From Rugosimonospora acidiphila (GTDB lineage: Bacteria; Actinomycetota; Actinomycetes; Mycobacteriales; Micromonosporaceae), in contig NZ_BAABJQ010000004.1 in assembly GCF_039543385.1 (NCBI RefSeq), forward strand, positions 186,001 through 250,000: a stretch of DNA of 64,000 nt, read 5' to 3'. Position numbers and translations under genes: made by a program. How positions within the stretch are numbered: position 1 is the stretch's first letter; every line of letters begins with the position of its first letter. Below the pieces are notes generated by a model. That model saw only the letters and a program-made list of their open reading frames with translations. It did not search any database and was not told where the DNA came from. Of the stretch, positions 1-8,383 are shown in pieces.

Positions 1-335
1 ATCTGCGCCCGGCCGGCGTCCTTCGTCAGGTACCCGAGGGCCCCGGCACGCAGGGCGGCCAGGATGTCGGCGTCCTCCGCGTACGTGGTCAGCACGACGA
101 TCTGCGTCTCCGGGTGCTCGGCGCGGATGCGGGCGGTGGCGGTGGGCCCGTCGCAGCGGGGCATCCGCAGATCCATCAGCACGACATCGGCGCCACGCTC
201 GTTGACCAGCGCGATCGCCTCTTCCCCATCCGCCGCCGCGCCGACCACCGTCACGTCGTCGAGCAGGTCAAGCAGCAGCGCGAGCCCTTCGCGTACCGCT
301 GTCTGGTCGTCGGCGACGACCACCCGGATTGTCAT
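1..335 (-). CDS. Response regulator, NarL/LuxR type (N-terminal part, cut by window edge)
   Basis: The first 111 residues of a two-component response regulator are visible; the gene runs off the left edge. The receiver domain starts MTIRVVVADD, with acidic pocket residues D9/D10, the expected phosphoacceptor D55 in VVLMDLRMP, the switch Thr in VVLTTY (83-84) and the conserved Lys in GYLTKD (105). The GYLTKDA ending is typical of receivers fused to a LuxR-type HTH, but the output domain lies outside the window, so the NarL/LuxR assignment is family knowledge. A sensor kinase partner is expected further left and is not visible. Confidence 0.85.
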   Translation of the reverse strand, partial: MTIRVVVADDQTAVREGLALLLDLLDDVTVVGAAADGEEAIALVNERGADVVLMDLRMPRCDGPTATARIRAEHPETQIVVLTTYAEDADILAALRAGALGYLTKDAGRAQ

Positions 336-412
336 GCCGAAATCCTTGCACTCGCTGGCCGGTCCTGCCCGGCCCACCCCTCCGGCGGACCGAGCGGACC
401 GGTGATCATCGA

Positions 413-418
413 TAGTGT
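413..418 (+). promoter_or_regulatory. -10 element for a leaderless transcript (TAGTGT)
   Basis: TAGTGT sits 6 nt before the ATG at 425, so transcription would start at or next to the A of the start codon. No Shine-Dalgarno sequence is present. Inference from spacing. Confidence 0.5.
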
Positions 419-424
419 GCCGGG

Positions 425-955
425 ATGGACCACGACAACCCCATCCGGCTACGGCCGGTGATCGAAGACGATCTGGCCATGTTCCGGCGGTTCCTCACGG
501 AGCCGTTCCTCATCGGCCGCGACTGGTTCGGTTTCCGGGACGCGCAGGGGCCGGCGCGCCGGTTCGCCACCGACGGGTACCTCGGCGAGGACAACGGCCG
601 GCTGATCGTCGAGGTCGAACGGGACCGGGCGGTCGCCGGGTTCGTCAGCTACATGTCCGGGGTGTACGGCGGGGCGGCCAGGTACTGGGAGATCGGGATC
701 GCGCTGCTGCCCGACTGGCGCGGGCTCGGCATCGGCTGGCGGGCGCAGGCGATGCTGTGCGACTACCTGTTCAGCCACACGCCGGCCCAGCGCGTCCAGG
801 CCGGTACCCAGCCGGAGAACGTCGCCGAGCAGCGGTCGCTGACCAAGGCCGGCTTCCAGTTGGAGGGCGTCGTGCGGGCATGCGAGTTCCGGGCGGGCCA
901 GTGGCGCGACGGGTACCTCTACAGCCGGCTGCGCGACGACCCCTCGCCGCTGTGA
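425..955 (+). CDS. GNAT family N-acetyltransferase (RimJ/RimL type)
   Basis: This 176-residue protein has the single-domain GNAT layout: N-terminal strand IRLRPVIEDDLAMF, a central beta-strand pair (YWEIGIALLPDWRGLGIGW, about residues 79-97) containing the acetyl-CoA-binding R/Q-x-x-G-x-G/A-like turn (WRGLGIG), and a C-terminal N-x-x-S/A-x-x-x-x-x-x-G-F element (ENVAEQRSLTKAGFQLEG). It most resembles the RimJ/RimL branch, which acetylates protein N-termini or small amines; the substrate cannot be read from sequence. The start is set by the -10 hexamer immediately upstream. Confidence 0.85.
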   Translation: MDHDNPIRLRPVIEDDLAMFRRFLTEPFLIGRDWFGFRDAQGPARRFATDGYLGEDNGRLIVEVERDRAVAGFVSYMSGVYGGAARYWEIGIALLPDWRGLGIGWRAQAMLCDYLFSHTPAQRVQAGTQPENVAEQRSLTKAGFQLEGVVRACEFRAGQWRDGYLYSRLRDDPSPL

Positions 956-988
956 TGTCCGGTTCGCGATCCCGACGAATCCCACCCG

Positions 989-1333
989 CTACGCGGGCTC
1001 CGGGGCCAGCCGGATCAGCAGGTCCTGCCGGTTGAGGGCGGCCAGGATCTCGTTGACCACCCGGGCGTCCTCGGTGAGCGTCCGCACCGCGCCCCGCTCG
1101 CCGCGCCCGTCCCGACGCAGTACGAAGTAGTGCACGGCGGCCCGGACCTTGGCGCGGTCGGCGGCGCTCGCCCGCATCGTCTCGGTGACGAGGCCGCCCA
1201 GCACCTCGGTGATCCGCTCGGCCAGCATGACGTCGCCGGGTCCTCGTGCCGCCCGAAGGCCGGCGAGGTTCCCGTCGAGTTGACGGAGCAGTACGTCCGT
1301 TTCATGCCGCGATCCGCGCGATGCCCTGATCAC
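989..1333 (-). CDS. Hypothetical small helical protein
   Basis: I do not recognise this 114-residue protein. It is rich in charged helices with no membrane segment or signal peptide. The GTG start at 1333 is chosen because GGAAGG lies 8 nt upstream and the longer reading frame beyond it has no other support. It is divergent from lhr, and the intergenic DNA holds the inverted repeat GTGAC-6 nt-GTCAC at about 1353-1368, a possible operator. Codon use (strong G/C in third position) supports a real gene. Confidence 0.6.
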   Translation of the reverse strand: MIRASRGSRHETDVLLRQLDGNLAGLRAARGPGDVMLAERITEVLGGLVTETMRASAADRAKVRAAVHYFVLRRDGRGERGAVRTLTEDARVVNEILAALNRQDLLIRLAPEPA

Positions 1334-1501
1334 TGGGGATACCTTCCGTACGGTGACGATTACGTCACTCTTCGTCGCCGGTGCGTCGAACCTACTTGAT
1401 TGCCGGATATGACGGCAAGTCTGAAGCGGCGTACACACGGAAGATTCCGCCATTAAGCGGACGCGGGCCGGCCTGTCGTACCCGCGAGAGAGTATTGACC
1501 C

Positions 1502-4500
1502 GTGTTCAACGAATTCGGGCCGACGACGAGCGCGTGGTTCCAGTCCGCGTTCGCCGGTCCGACGGCTGCGCAGGCCGGTGCCTGGCGCGCGATCAGCGCC
1601 GGACACAACGCGCTGGTGGTCGCGCCGACCGGATCGGGCAAGACGCTCGCCGCTTTCCTGTGGTCGCTCGACCGGCTCGCCACCACGCCGCCGCCGGAGG
1701 ACCCGACGCAACGCTGCCGGGTGCTCTACATCAGTCCGCTCAAGGCGCTCGCGGTGGACGTCGAGCGCAACCTGCGCACCCCGCTCACCGGCATCCGGCA
1801 GGCGGCCCACCGCCTCGGGCTCGAACCGCCGGACATCACCGTCGGCATGCGCACCGGCGACACCCCGGCCGACGAGCGCCGCGCCTTCGTCAAGCACCCG
1901 CCGGACATCCTGATCACCACTCCCGAGTCGCTGTTCCTGTTGCTCACCTCGTCGGCACGGGAGTCGCTGGCCAGCGTGGAGACGGTGATCGTCGACGAGG
2001 TGCACGCGGTCTGCGGCACGAAGCGCGGCGCGCACCTGGCGCTGTCGCTGGAGCGGCTGGACGCGCTGCTGCCCCGGCCCGCCCAGCGCATCGGGCTGTC
2101 CGCGACGGTCCGGCCGGTCGACGAGACAGCGCGGTTCCTCGGCGGTGCGGCGCCGGTGGACATCGTCGCGCCACGCTCGGCGAAGACCATCGAGGTCACC
2201 GTGCAGGTGCCGGTCGAGGACATGACCAACCTGGCCGGCGGCCCTCGCTCGCCCAACGACCCGGCTCCCGATGGCGACCGGCCCCGCGCCTCAATCTGGC
2301 CGGCCGTCGAGGAGCGGGTGCTCGACCTGATCCAGGCGCACCGCTCGACCATCGTCTTCGTCAACGCCCGGCGCGCCGCCGAGCGGCTGTGCGCGCGCCT
2401 CAACGAGCTGGCGCTGGAGCGCGCGGGGGTCGAGGTCGAGCCGACCGGCTCGCGGATGCCGTCCGAGATCATCGCCCAGTCCGGAGTGGGGCTCGGGGTG
2501 GGCCCGGCCGGCGAGCAACTCCGGGCGGACCCGACCGGCTTGGGCCCGGCCACCGCTGGTTCGGCCTCCGCTGGTTCGGTCGCCGTGAGTTCGGCCGGGT
2601 CCGACGGCAGCGCGCGGGTGGTGGCCCGGGCGCACCACGGCTCGATGTCGAAGGAGGAGCGCAAGCACATCGAGGAGTTGCTGAAATCCGGCCGCCTGCC
2701 CGCGGTCGTCGCCACCAGCAGCCTCGAACTGGGCATCGACATGGGCGCGGTGGACCTGGTCGTGCAGGTCGAGGCGCCGCCGAGCGTGGCCGCCGGGCTG
2801 CAGCGCATCGGCCGGGCGGGGCACCAGGTGGGCGCCGTGTCGCGGGGCGTGGTGTTCCCCAAGCACCGCGGCGACCTGGTGTCCTGCGCGGTCGTCGCCG
2901 AGCGGATGTCCGAGGGCGCGATCGAGGAGCTGCGGTACCCACGCAATCCCCTCGACGTGCTCGCCCAGCAGGTCGTCGCGATGGTCGCGATGGACCCGTG
3001 GCACGTAGCCGACCTCGCCGCGCTGATCCGGCGCAGCGCGCCGTTCGCCGAGCTGCCCGCCTCGGCGCTGGAGGCGACGCTGGACATGCTGGCCGGCCGG
3101 TACCCGTCGACCGCCTTCGCCGAGCTACGCCCGCGGCTGGTCTGGGACCGGCACACCGACCTGCTCACGGGCCGCCCCGGGGCACAGCGGCTCGCGGTGA
3201 CCAGCGGAGGCACCATCCCGGACCGGGGACTGTTCGGCGTGTTCCTGGTCGGCGCCGAGCGGGCCGCCAGGGTCGGCGAGCTCGACGAGGAGATGGTGTA
3301 CGAGTCCCGGGTCGGGGACGTCTTCCTGCTCGGCTCGACCTCCTGGCGGATCGAGGAGATCACCCCCGATCGGGTGCTGGTCTCCCCCGCGCCGGGCGCG
3401 CCGGCCCGGATGCCGTTCTGGAAGGGCGACACGCTCGGCCGACCGGTGGAGCTGGGCCGGGCCATCGGCGCCCGGCTGCGCGGTCTGGTCAAGGCCGCCC
3501 CGGACGACGCCCGGTCGTCGCTGGCCGAGGCCGGGCTGGACGAGTGGGCGGTGGACAACCTGCTGTCCTATGTGACCGAGCAGCGGGAGGCGACCCGTTC
3601 GCTGCCCGATGACCGCACGGTGGTCGTGGAGCGGTTCCGGGACGAGCTGGGCGACTGGCGCCTGACCGTCCACTGTGTACTCGGAGCGCGGGTCAACTCG
3701 CCCTGGGGGCTGGCGATCGGCCGCCGGCTGACCGAGCGGTACGGGTTCGACGCACAGGTGCTGCCGTCGGACGATGGCATCGTGATCCGGCTGCCCGACA
3801 TCGCGGACGAGCCGCCCGGCGCCGACCTGGTCGCGTTCGATCCGGAGGAGATGGCCTCGATCGTCGAGGAGACCGTGGGCACCTCCGCGCTGTTCGCCGC
3901 CAGGTTCCGGGAGTGCGCGGCCCGGGCGCTGCTGTTGCCCCGCCGCGACCCGCGCCGGCGCAGCCCGCTGTGGCAGCAGCGGCAGCGTTCGGCTCAGCTG
4001 CTCGACGTGGCCCGCGAGTACGCCGACTTCCCGATCACGCTGGAGGCGGCCCGCGAGTGCCTGCAGGACGTGTTCGACGTTCCGGGCCTGGTCGGCCTGA
4101 TGCGCGACCTCGCCGCGCGGAAGGTCCGGATCGTCGAGGTGGAGACGTCCAGCCCGTCGCCGTTCGCGCGGTCGCTGCTGTTCGGCTATGTCGGCGCCTT
4201 CGTCTACGAGGGCGACGCGCCGCTGGCCGAGCGGCGGGCCGCGGCGCTGGCCCTGGACTCCACCCTGCTGGGCGAGCTACTCGGCCGGGTCGACCTGCGC
4301 GAACTGCTGGACCCGGCGGTGGTCGCCGAGACCGAGCGCCGGCTGCAGTGGCTGACGGAGGACCGCCGGCCACGCGATGCGGAGGACGCCGCCGAAATCC
4401 TGCGCCTACTCGGGGATCTGTCCACAGTGGAGGCCCAGGAACGGGGCGTGGAGCCGGCCTGGCTGGAGGAGCTGGAACGGGCCCGCCGGGCCATCCGGGT

Positions 4501-6247
4501 CCGGATCGCCGGGCAGGAACGCTGGCTGGCGGTCGAGGACGCGGGACGGGTCCGCGACGCGCTGGGGGTGGCCCTGCCGGTCGGGCTCGCCGCCGCGTTC
4601 GTCGAGGCCGGCCCGGACCCGCTCGGCGACCTCGTCGCCCGGTACGCGCGCACCCGCGGCCCGTTCGCGGCGGCGACCTGTGCGGCGCGGTTCGGGCTCG
4701 GCGTGTTCGTGGTCGAGCAGGCGCTGCGCCGGCTCGCGGCGACCGGGCGCGTCGCGTCCGGCGAGTTCACCCCGAGCGGGGCGGGCAGCGAGTGGTGCGA
4801 CACGCAGGTCCTGCGCATGCTGCGCCGCCGGTCGCTGGCCGCGCTACGCAAGGAGATCGAGCCGGTACCGCCGGCCGCGCTGGCCCGCTTCCTGCCGGCC
4901 TGGCAGCACGTCGGCTCCTCGGCCCGGGGCGTGGAGGCAACGGCCGCCGCCATCGAGGGACTGCAGGGCCTCGCGCTGCCCGCCTCGGCCCTGGAACGGC
5001 TGGTGCTGCCGGCCCGGGTCGCCGACTACTCGCCGGCCCACCTCGACGAGCTGTGCGCTTCCGGCGAGGTGGTCTGGGCAGGCACGGGCGCGATCGCCGG
5101 CGGAGACGGCTGGATCAGCCTGGCCTTCGCCGACGCCGCGCCGCTGCTGCTGCCCGAGCCGGCACCGAGCTTCACGCCGACCCCGCTGCACGACGCCATC
5201 CTGGCCGCCCTCGACGGCGGGGGCGCCCTGTTCTTCCGGGCGCTGGCCGACCGGGTGGCGGCGAGCGGGGCCGGGCAGCCCTCCGGCCCGGCCACCGGCG
5301 CCGGTGCGGTTGGCGCGGCCGGCGACGGGGCGGTGGCCGATGGCGGCGCGGCGCCGACCGATGCCGAGTTGCTGGCCGCGCTCTGGGATCTGGTCTGGGC
5401 CGGGCTGGTGTCCGGCGACACCCTGGCTCCGCTGCGCGCCGCGCTGTCCGGCTCGGGGGCGCACCGGGGCCGGCCGGCCGCGGGCCGCAGCCGGTACCGG
5501 CGGCCGGGCCGGCCCGGCGGGCCACTGAGCGGCGGCTCACGGGCCGGCGGGTCACTGGCCGTGGCACGGTCCGGGCCGCCCACCGCCGCGGGGCGGTGGT
5601 ACAGGCTGCCCGGGCGTGATCCCGACCCAACCCGGCGCGTCGCGGCGCTCGGCGACGCGCTGCTTGAGCGGCACGGCGTGGTGACTCGGGGCGCCGTGAT
5701 GGCCGAGGGCGTCGAGGGCGGGTTCGCCCGGGTGTACCCGGTACTCGCCGCGCTGGAGGAGCGCGGGGCGGTGCGCCGCGGGTACTTCGTGGAGGGCCTG
5801 GGCGCGGCGCAGTTCGCCGTGCCGGGCGCGGTCGACCGGCTGCGCTCGCCGACCGAGGGCAACCGGTGCACCGTGCTGGCCGCCACCGACCCGGCCAACC
5901 CGTACGGTGCCGCGCTGCCCTGGCCCGAGCGCGTGGTGGACGCCGGCGATCCCGAGCCGACCGGGCACCGGCCCGGGCGCAAGGCGGGCGCGCTGACCGT
6001 GCTCGTCGGCGGAGAGCTGGTGCTCTACGTCGAGCGGGGCGGACGGACGCTGCTGTCCTACAGCGACGAGCAGGAGACGCTGGCGCTCGCCGCCAAGGCG
6101 TTGGCCGACGCCGTACACGGCGGGGCGCTGGGGCAGATGTCGGTGGAGCGCGCGGACGGCGCACCGGTACACGCGACCCCGCTGCGGGAGGCGCTGGCCG
6201 GCGCGGGCTTCCGGGCCACGCCCCGGGGCCTGAGGCTGCGCGGCTGA
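1502..6247 (+). CDS. lhr: ATP-dependent helicase Lhr (Large helicase-related)
   Basis: This 1581-residue superfamily 2 helicase is a 3'-5' translocase implicated in DNA repair in actinobacteria. Visible motifs: Walker A PTGSGKT (42-48), Walker B as DEVH (165-168), motif III SAT (200-202), the Lhr-type motif VI QRIGRAGH (434-441), then a long region holding the Lhr core winged helix and C-terminal repair-associated domains. It is longer than the roughly 1500 residues I recall for mycobacterial Lhr. A Gly/Ala/Ser-rich insert (about 325-375) before motif IVa-V and a low-complexity segment near 1255-1375 account for extra length. The start codon is GTG. A Nei-type glycosylase lies 6.6 kb downstream; in mycobacteria lhr and nei2 are neighbours, which supports a shared repair role (inference). 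Confidence 0.96.
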   Translation: MFNEFGPTTSAWFQSAFAGPTAAQAGAWRAISAGHNALVVAPTGSGKTLAAFLWSLDRLATTPPPEDPTQRCRVLYISPLKALAVDVERNLRTPLTGIRQAAHRLGLEPPDITVGMRTGDTPADERRAFVKHPPDILITTPESLFLLLTSSARESLASVETVIVDEVHAVCGTKRGAHLALSLERLDALLPRPAQRIGLSATVRPVDETARFLGGAAPVDIVAPRSAKTIEVTVQVPVEDMTNLAGGPRSPNDPAPDGDRPRASIWPAVEERVLDLIQAHRSTIVFVNARRAAERLCARLNELALERAGVEVEPTGSRMPSEIIAQSGVGLGVGPAGEQLRADPTGLGPATAGSASAGSVAVSSAGSDGSARVVARAHHGSMSKEERKHIEELLKSGRLPAVVATSSLELGIDMGAVDLVVQVEAPPSVAAGLQRIGRAGHQVGAVSRGVVFPKHRGDLVSCAVVAERMSEGAIEELRYPRNPLDVLAQQVVAMVAMDPWHVADLAALIRRSAPFAELPASALEATLDMLAGRYPSTAFAELRPRLVWDRHTDLLTGRPGAQRLAVTSGGTIPDRGLFGVFLVGAERAARVGELDEEMVYESRVGDVFLLGSTSWRIEEITPDRVLVSPAPGAPARMPFWKGDTLGRPVELGRAIGARLRGLVKAAPDDARSSLAEAGLDEWAVDNLLSYVTEQREATRSLPDDRTVVVERFRDELGDWRLTVHCVLGARVNSPWGLAIGRRLTERYGFDAQVLPSDDGIVIRLPDIADEPPGADLVAFDPEEMASIVEETVGTSALFAARFRECAARALLLPRRDPRRRSPLWQQRQRSAQLLDVAREYADFPITLEAARECLQDVFDVPGLVGLMRDLAARKVRIVEVETSSPSPFARSLLFGYVGAFVYEGDAPLAERRAAALALDSTLLGELLGRVDLRELLDPAVVAETERRLQWLTEDRRPRDAEDAAEILRLLGDLSTVEAQERGVEPAWLEELERARRAIRVRIAGQERWLAVEDAGRVRDALGVALPVGLAAAFVEAGPDPLGDLVARYARTRGPFAAATCAARFGLGVFVVEQALRRLAATGRVASGEFTPSGAGSEWCDTQVLRMLRRRSLAALRKEIEPVPPAALARFLPAWQHVGSSARGVEATAAAIEGLQGLALPASALERLVLPARVADYSPAHLDELCASGEVVWAGTGAIAGGDGWISLAFADAAPLLLPEPAPSFTPTPLHDAILAALDGGGALFFRALADRVAASGAGQPSGPATGAGAVGAAGDGAVADGGAAPTDAELLAALWDLVWAGLVSGDTLAPLRAALSGSGAHRGRPAAGRSRYRRPGRPGGPLSGGSRAGGSLAVARSGPPTAAGRWYRLPGRDPDPTRRVAALGDALLERHGVVTRGAVMAEGVEGGFARVYPVLAALEERGAVRRGYFVEGLGAAQFAVPGAVDRLRSPTEGNRCTVLAATDPANPYGAALPWPERVVDAGDPEPTGHRPGRKAGALTVLVGGELVLYVERGGRTLLSYSDEQETLALAAKALADAVHGGALGQMSVERADGAPVHATPLREALAGAGFRATPRGLRLRG

Positions 6248-6350
6248 CCCGGGCCGCCCGCCGGCGGTCGGGCAATCGGCCGGCGGAAGCAGACCCTGCG
6301 GAAACAGAGGTCGGCCGCGGGGGCAATGGTCGATCCGGGGCGGGCGCGGG

Positions 6351-6391
6351 TCCGCCCCGGACCCGATCTGGTTCATCGGGTCCGGGGCGGA
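6351..6391. terminator. Bidirectional hairpin terminator between convergent genes
   Basis: A perfect 17-bp stem (6351-6367 with 6375-6391) closes a 7-nt loop. It lies 104 nt after lhr and 47 nt after the convergent beta-helix gene's stop. There is no U-tract, as is common in GC-rich actinobacteria. Confidence 0.75.
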
Positions 6392-6438
6392 GCCCCTGCT
6401 CTTGAGTTGTCGGGTTACCCCATCTGCCGGGCCGAGGT

Positions 6439-8172
6439 TCAGCCGAAGCAGTTGGGCACCGTGGTGGTGCCGCCGGCGCAGTTGCCCGGCCGGTTCCCCA
6501 CGATGACCGACGCGGGGTCCACCGTGATGGGGCTGTTCTGGGCGAAGAGCCCGCCCGGCCCCGCGGTCGAGCTGTTGTTCTCGATGTGGGTCGAGAACAG
6601 GGCAACGGTGCCGCCGGACACGGAAGCGAGGCCACCCTGCGCGTCCCTACCGATCGCGTTGTTGTCGCTAATCTCGCCACGCCGCAGGACCACGTCGGAC
6701 CCCGAGTTGAACAGCCCGCTGCCGTCGCCCAGGCTGGTGTTACCAGTGATCTTGCTGTCCTCGACCGTCGTGGCCGAGCCGCCGGAGACGAAGACGCCGC
6801 CGCCGTTGCCGCCGGTGTAGTTGCCGCTCACCGTGCTGTTGCCCCGCAGGGACAGGATGCCCTGGCTGAAGATGCCACCGCCGTTGGACGCGGCGTTGTT
6901 GTCGCTGATGGTGCTGTGGTTGACGGTCGTGGTACCCGCCAGGTTGTTCAGGAACACCGCGCCACCCTGCTGGGAGGCGTGGTTGTGGCTCAGCGTGCTG
7001 TCGATGAGCTCGAGCCCACCGTTGCTGAAGACCGCCCCACCCCGCGCCCCGGTGTTGCCGCTGAGCGTGGAGTCGTCGACGCCGAGGAATCCGTTGTTGC
7101 GGGCCCCTCCTCCGTCGCCGGCGGCGGTGTTGCCGGTGACCACGCTGTCGGCGAGCACGACAACGCCGGCGTTGTCGATGCCGCCGCCCCCGCCCGCGAC
7201 CGACTGGTTGCCCCGTACCGTGATGTGGCTCAGGTTGGCGTTGCCGCCCGCCTGAACTCGGATCCCGGCACCACCGGCGGACGCAGAACTGTCCAGACCG
7301 CCGGAGACGGTCAGGTTCTGCAGCGTCAGGCTGCCGCCGTTACCCACATCGAAGATGCGGAACGCGGTGGCGCTGGCCGCTCGCACGATGGTGGCGTTGT
7401 TACCGACGATCGTGACCGGCTGCACGATGGTCGGCAGTCCGTCCCCAACCTGGGCGGCCGGCGGAGCCGATACCGCAGTCAGGGTGTAGGTGCAGTTGTT
7501 GGCGAGCGACAGGGTGCCGCCGCCACCGGTGTTGGTCGACACCAGCGCCGAGATCAACGCGTCCGCGTTACAGTCCACCGACGTGGTCGGGCCCGTGGTG
7601 GTGCCACCGGGCGCGGTACCACCAGGCGCGGTACCACCAGGCGCGGTACCACCAGGCGCGGTACCACCAGGCGCGGTACCACCAGGCGCGGTACCACCAG
7701 GCGCGGTACCACCAGGCGCGGTACCACCAGGCGCGGTACCACCAGGCGCCGAACCACCGCGCTGACCCGAACCACCGCGCTGACCCTGACCACCCCGGGC
7801 CGGACCGGCATCGGGGCCGGGGTCGGGGCGGGCGTCCGGAGCCGCATCGGGCCGGGAGCCCTGGGCCTGCGCGGCATCCGGCGCGCTACCGTCCGGCCCC
7901 CCGCTGCTCGATGGGCCCGGTGCCGGGTCGTCCGCCGCCCCGTCGTCGCCGCCGGTGACCGGCTGCGGATCGTTGTAGACCGGATTGGCGATCGCCGGCG
8001 ACGGCTGCGTCACCGGCTGCATGTTGGGCGTGCCGGGGGCGCCGAAGGCCACCCCGGTCATTCCCGCGATTAGACCCCCGGCAAGGACCCCGGCCAGCGG
8101 CCACCTGGCCCTTCGCGTTCGTTGTGCCGCCGGAGGGGCGGCGTCCGGCAGTCGAGTTCCTTCCTCGGCCAT
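6439..8172 (-). CDS. Secreted right-handed beta-helix protein with APGGT repeat linker
   Basis: The 577-residue protein has an Arg-rich N-terminus followed by one hydrophobic segment (about residues 24-46) ending in AFGA, consistent with a signal peptide or anchor. Next comes a disordered Pro/Gly/Asp linker with tandem APGGT pentapeptides, then a C-terminal region of beta-helix coils. Those coils repeat GGA-[VI]-x-N and S-T-[IL]-S-x-N, as in polymorphic outer-membrane-type and CSLREA-type actinobacterial surface proteins. Cys residues occur near the start of the helix (DCNAD, NNC) and at its end (GNC, NCF) and may form capping disulphides. The likely role is surface adhesion or polysaccharide binding (inference). 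ATG 8172 is preferred; an in-frame GTG 13 codons upstream is the alternative. Confidence 0.85.
   Translation of the reverse strand: MAEEGTRLPDAAPPAAQRTRRARWPLAGVLAGGLIAGMTGVAFGAPGTPNMQPVTQPSPAIANPVYNDPQPVTGGDDGAADDPAPGPSSSGGPDGSAPDAAQAQGSRPDAAPDARPDPGPDAGPARGGQGQRGGSGQRGGSAPGGTAPGGTAPGGTAPGGTAPGGTAPGGTAPGGTAPGGTAPGGTAPGGTTTGPTTSVDCNADALISALVSTNTGGGGTLSLANNCTYTLTAVSAPPAAQVGDGLPTIVQPVTIVGNNATIVRAASATAFRIFDVGNGGSLTLQNLTVSGGLDSSASAGGAGIRVQAGGNANLSHITVRGNQSVAGGGGGIDNAGVVVLADSVVTGNTAAGDGGGARNNGFLGVDDSTLSGNTGARGGAVFSNGGLELIDSTLSHNHASQQGGAVFLNNLAGTTTVNHSTISDNNAASNGGGIFSQGILSLRGNSTVSGNYTGGNGGGVFVSGGSATTVEDSKITGNTSLGDGSGLFNSGSDVVLRRGEISDNNAIGRDAQGGLASVSGGTVALFSTHIENNSSTAGPGGLFAQNSPITVDPASVIVGNRPGNCAGGTTTVPNCFG
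7606..7755 (-). repeat. 15-bp minisatellite coding for APGGT pentapeptides
   Basis: Eight identical 15-bp units fill 7621-7740, flanked by one degenerate copy on each side (7606-7620 and 7741-7755). Each unit carries a KpnI-like GGTACC palindrome. Perfect identity suggests recent slippage or recombination, so copy number probably varies between strains. Confidence 0.95.
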
Positions 8173-8383
8173 AGATGCTGCCTGCCCTTCTTTCAGTTCA
8201 GACGCGGCCACATCATCGCTATACAGGCGACGCTGCAGCCACAAAACGGGCGTTTGTCCTAGTCGCCACCATAGAATCGCTTTCACCTCAATAGGTGCCT
8301 AAACGAGCAATCTACACATAAGAGTGGAAAACATCTCAAGACGGCCAGCCCGCGCGGTGGATGGGGTCGGATAGTGTCCGCAC
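8173..8383. promoter_or_regulatory. Divergent promoter region, locally AT-richer
   Basis: This 211-bp gap separates the beta-helix gene from the divergent peptidase gene and is noticeably less GC-rich than its surroundings. It contains the perfect inverted repeat CACCT-CAAT-AGGTG (8284-8297), a possible operator. The rightward -10 element TAGTGT is at 8372-8377, 6 nt before the ATG. Confidence 0.5.

Noticed and set aside
1381..3612. 743-codon frame overlapping lhr
   Set aside because: Arg/Gly/Ala-only composition from a shifted frame of lhr; no motif.
7606..7755. Possible CRISPR array
   Set aside because: Units are contiguous 15-mers with no spacers and lie inside a coding sequence; no cas genes in the window.
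6586..8073. Long plus-strand frame with many RGTTR repeats
   Set aside because: It is the antisense of the beta-helix gene and its 15-bp repeat; the minus-strand product has a signal segment and recognisable beta-helix coils.
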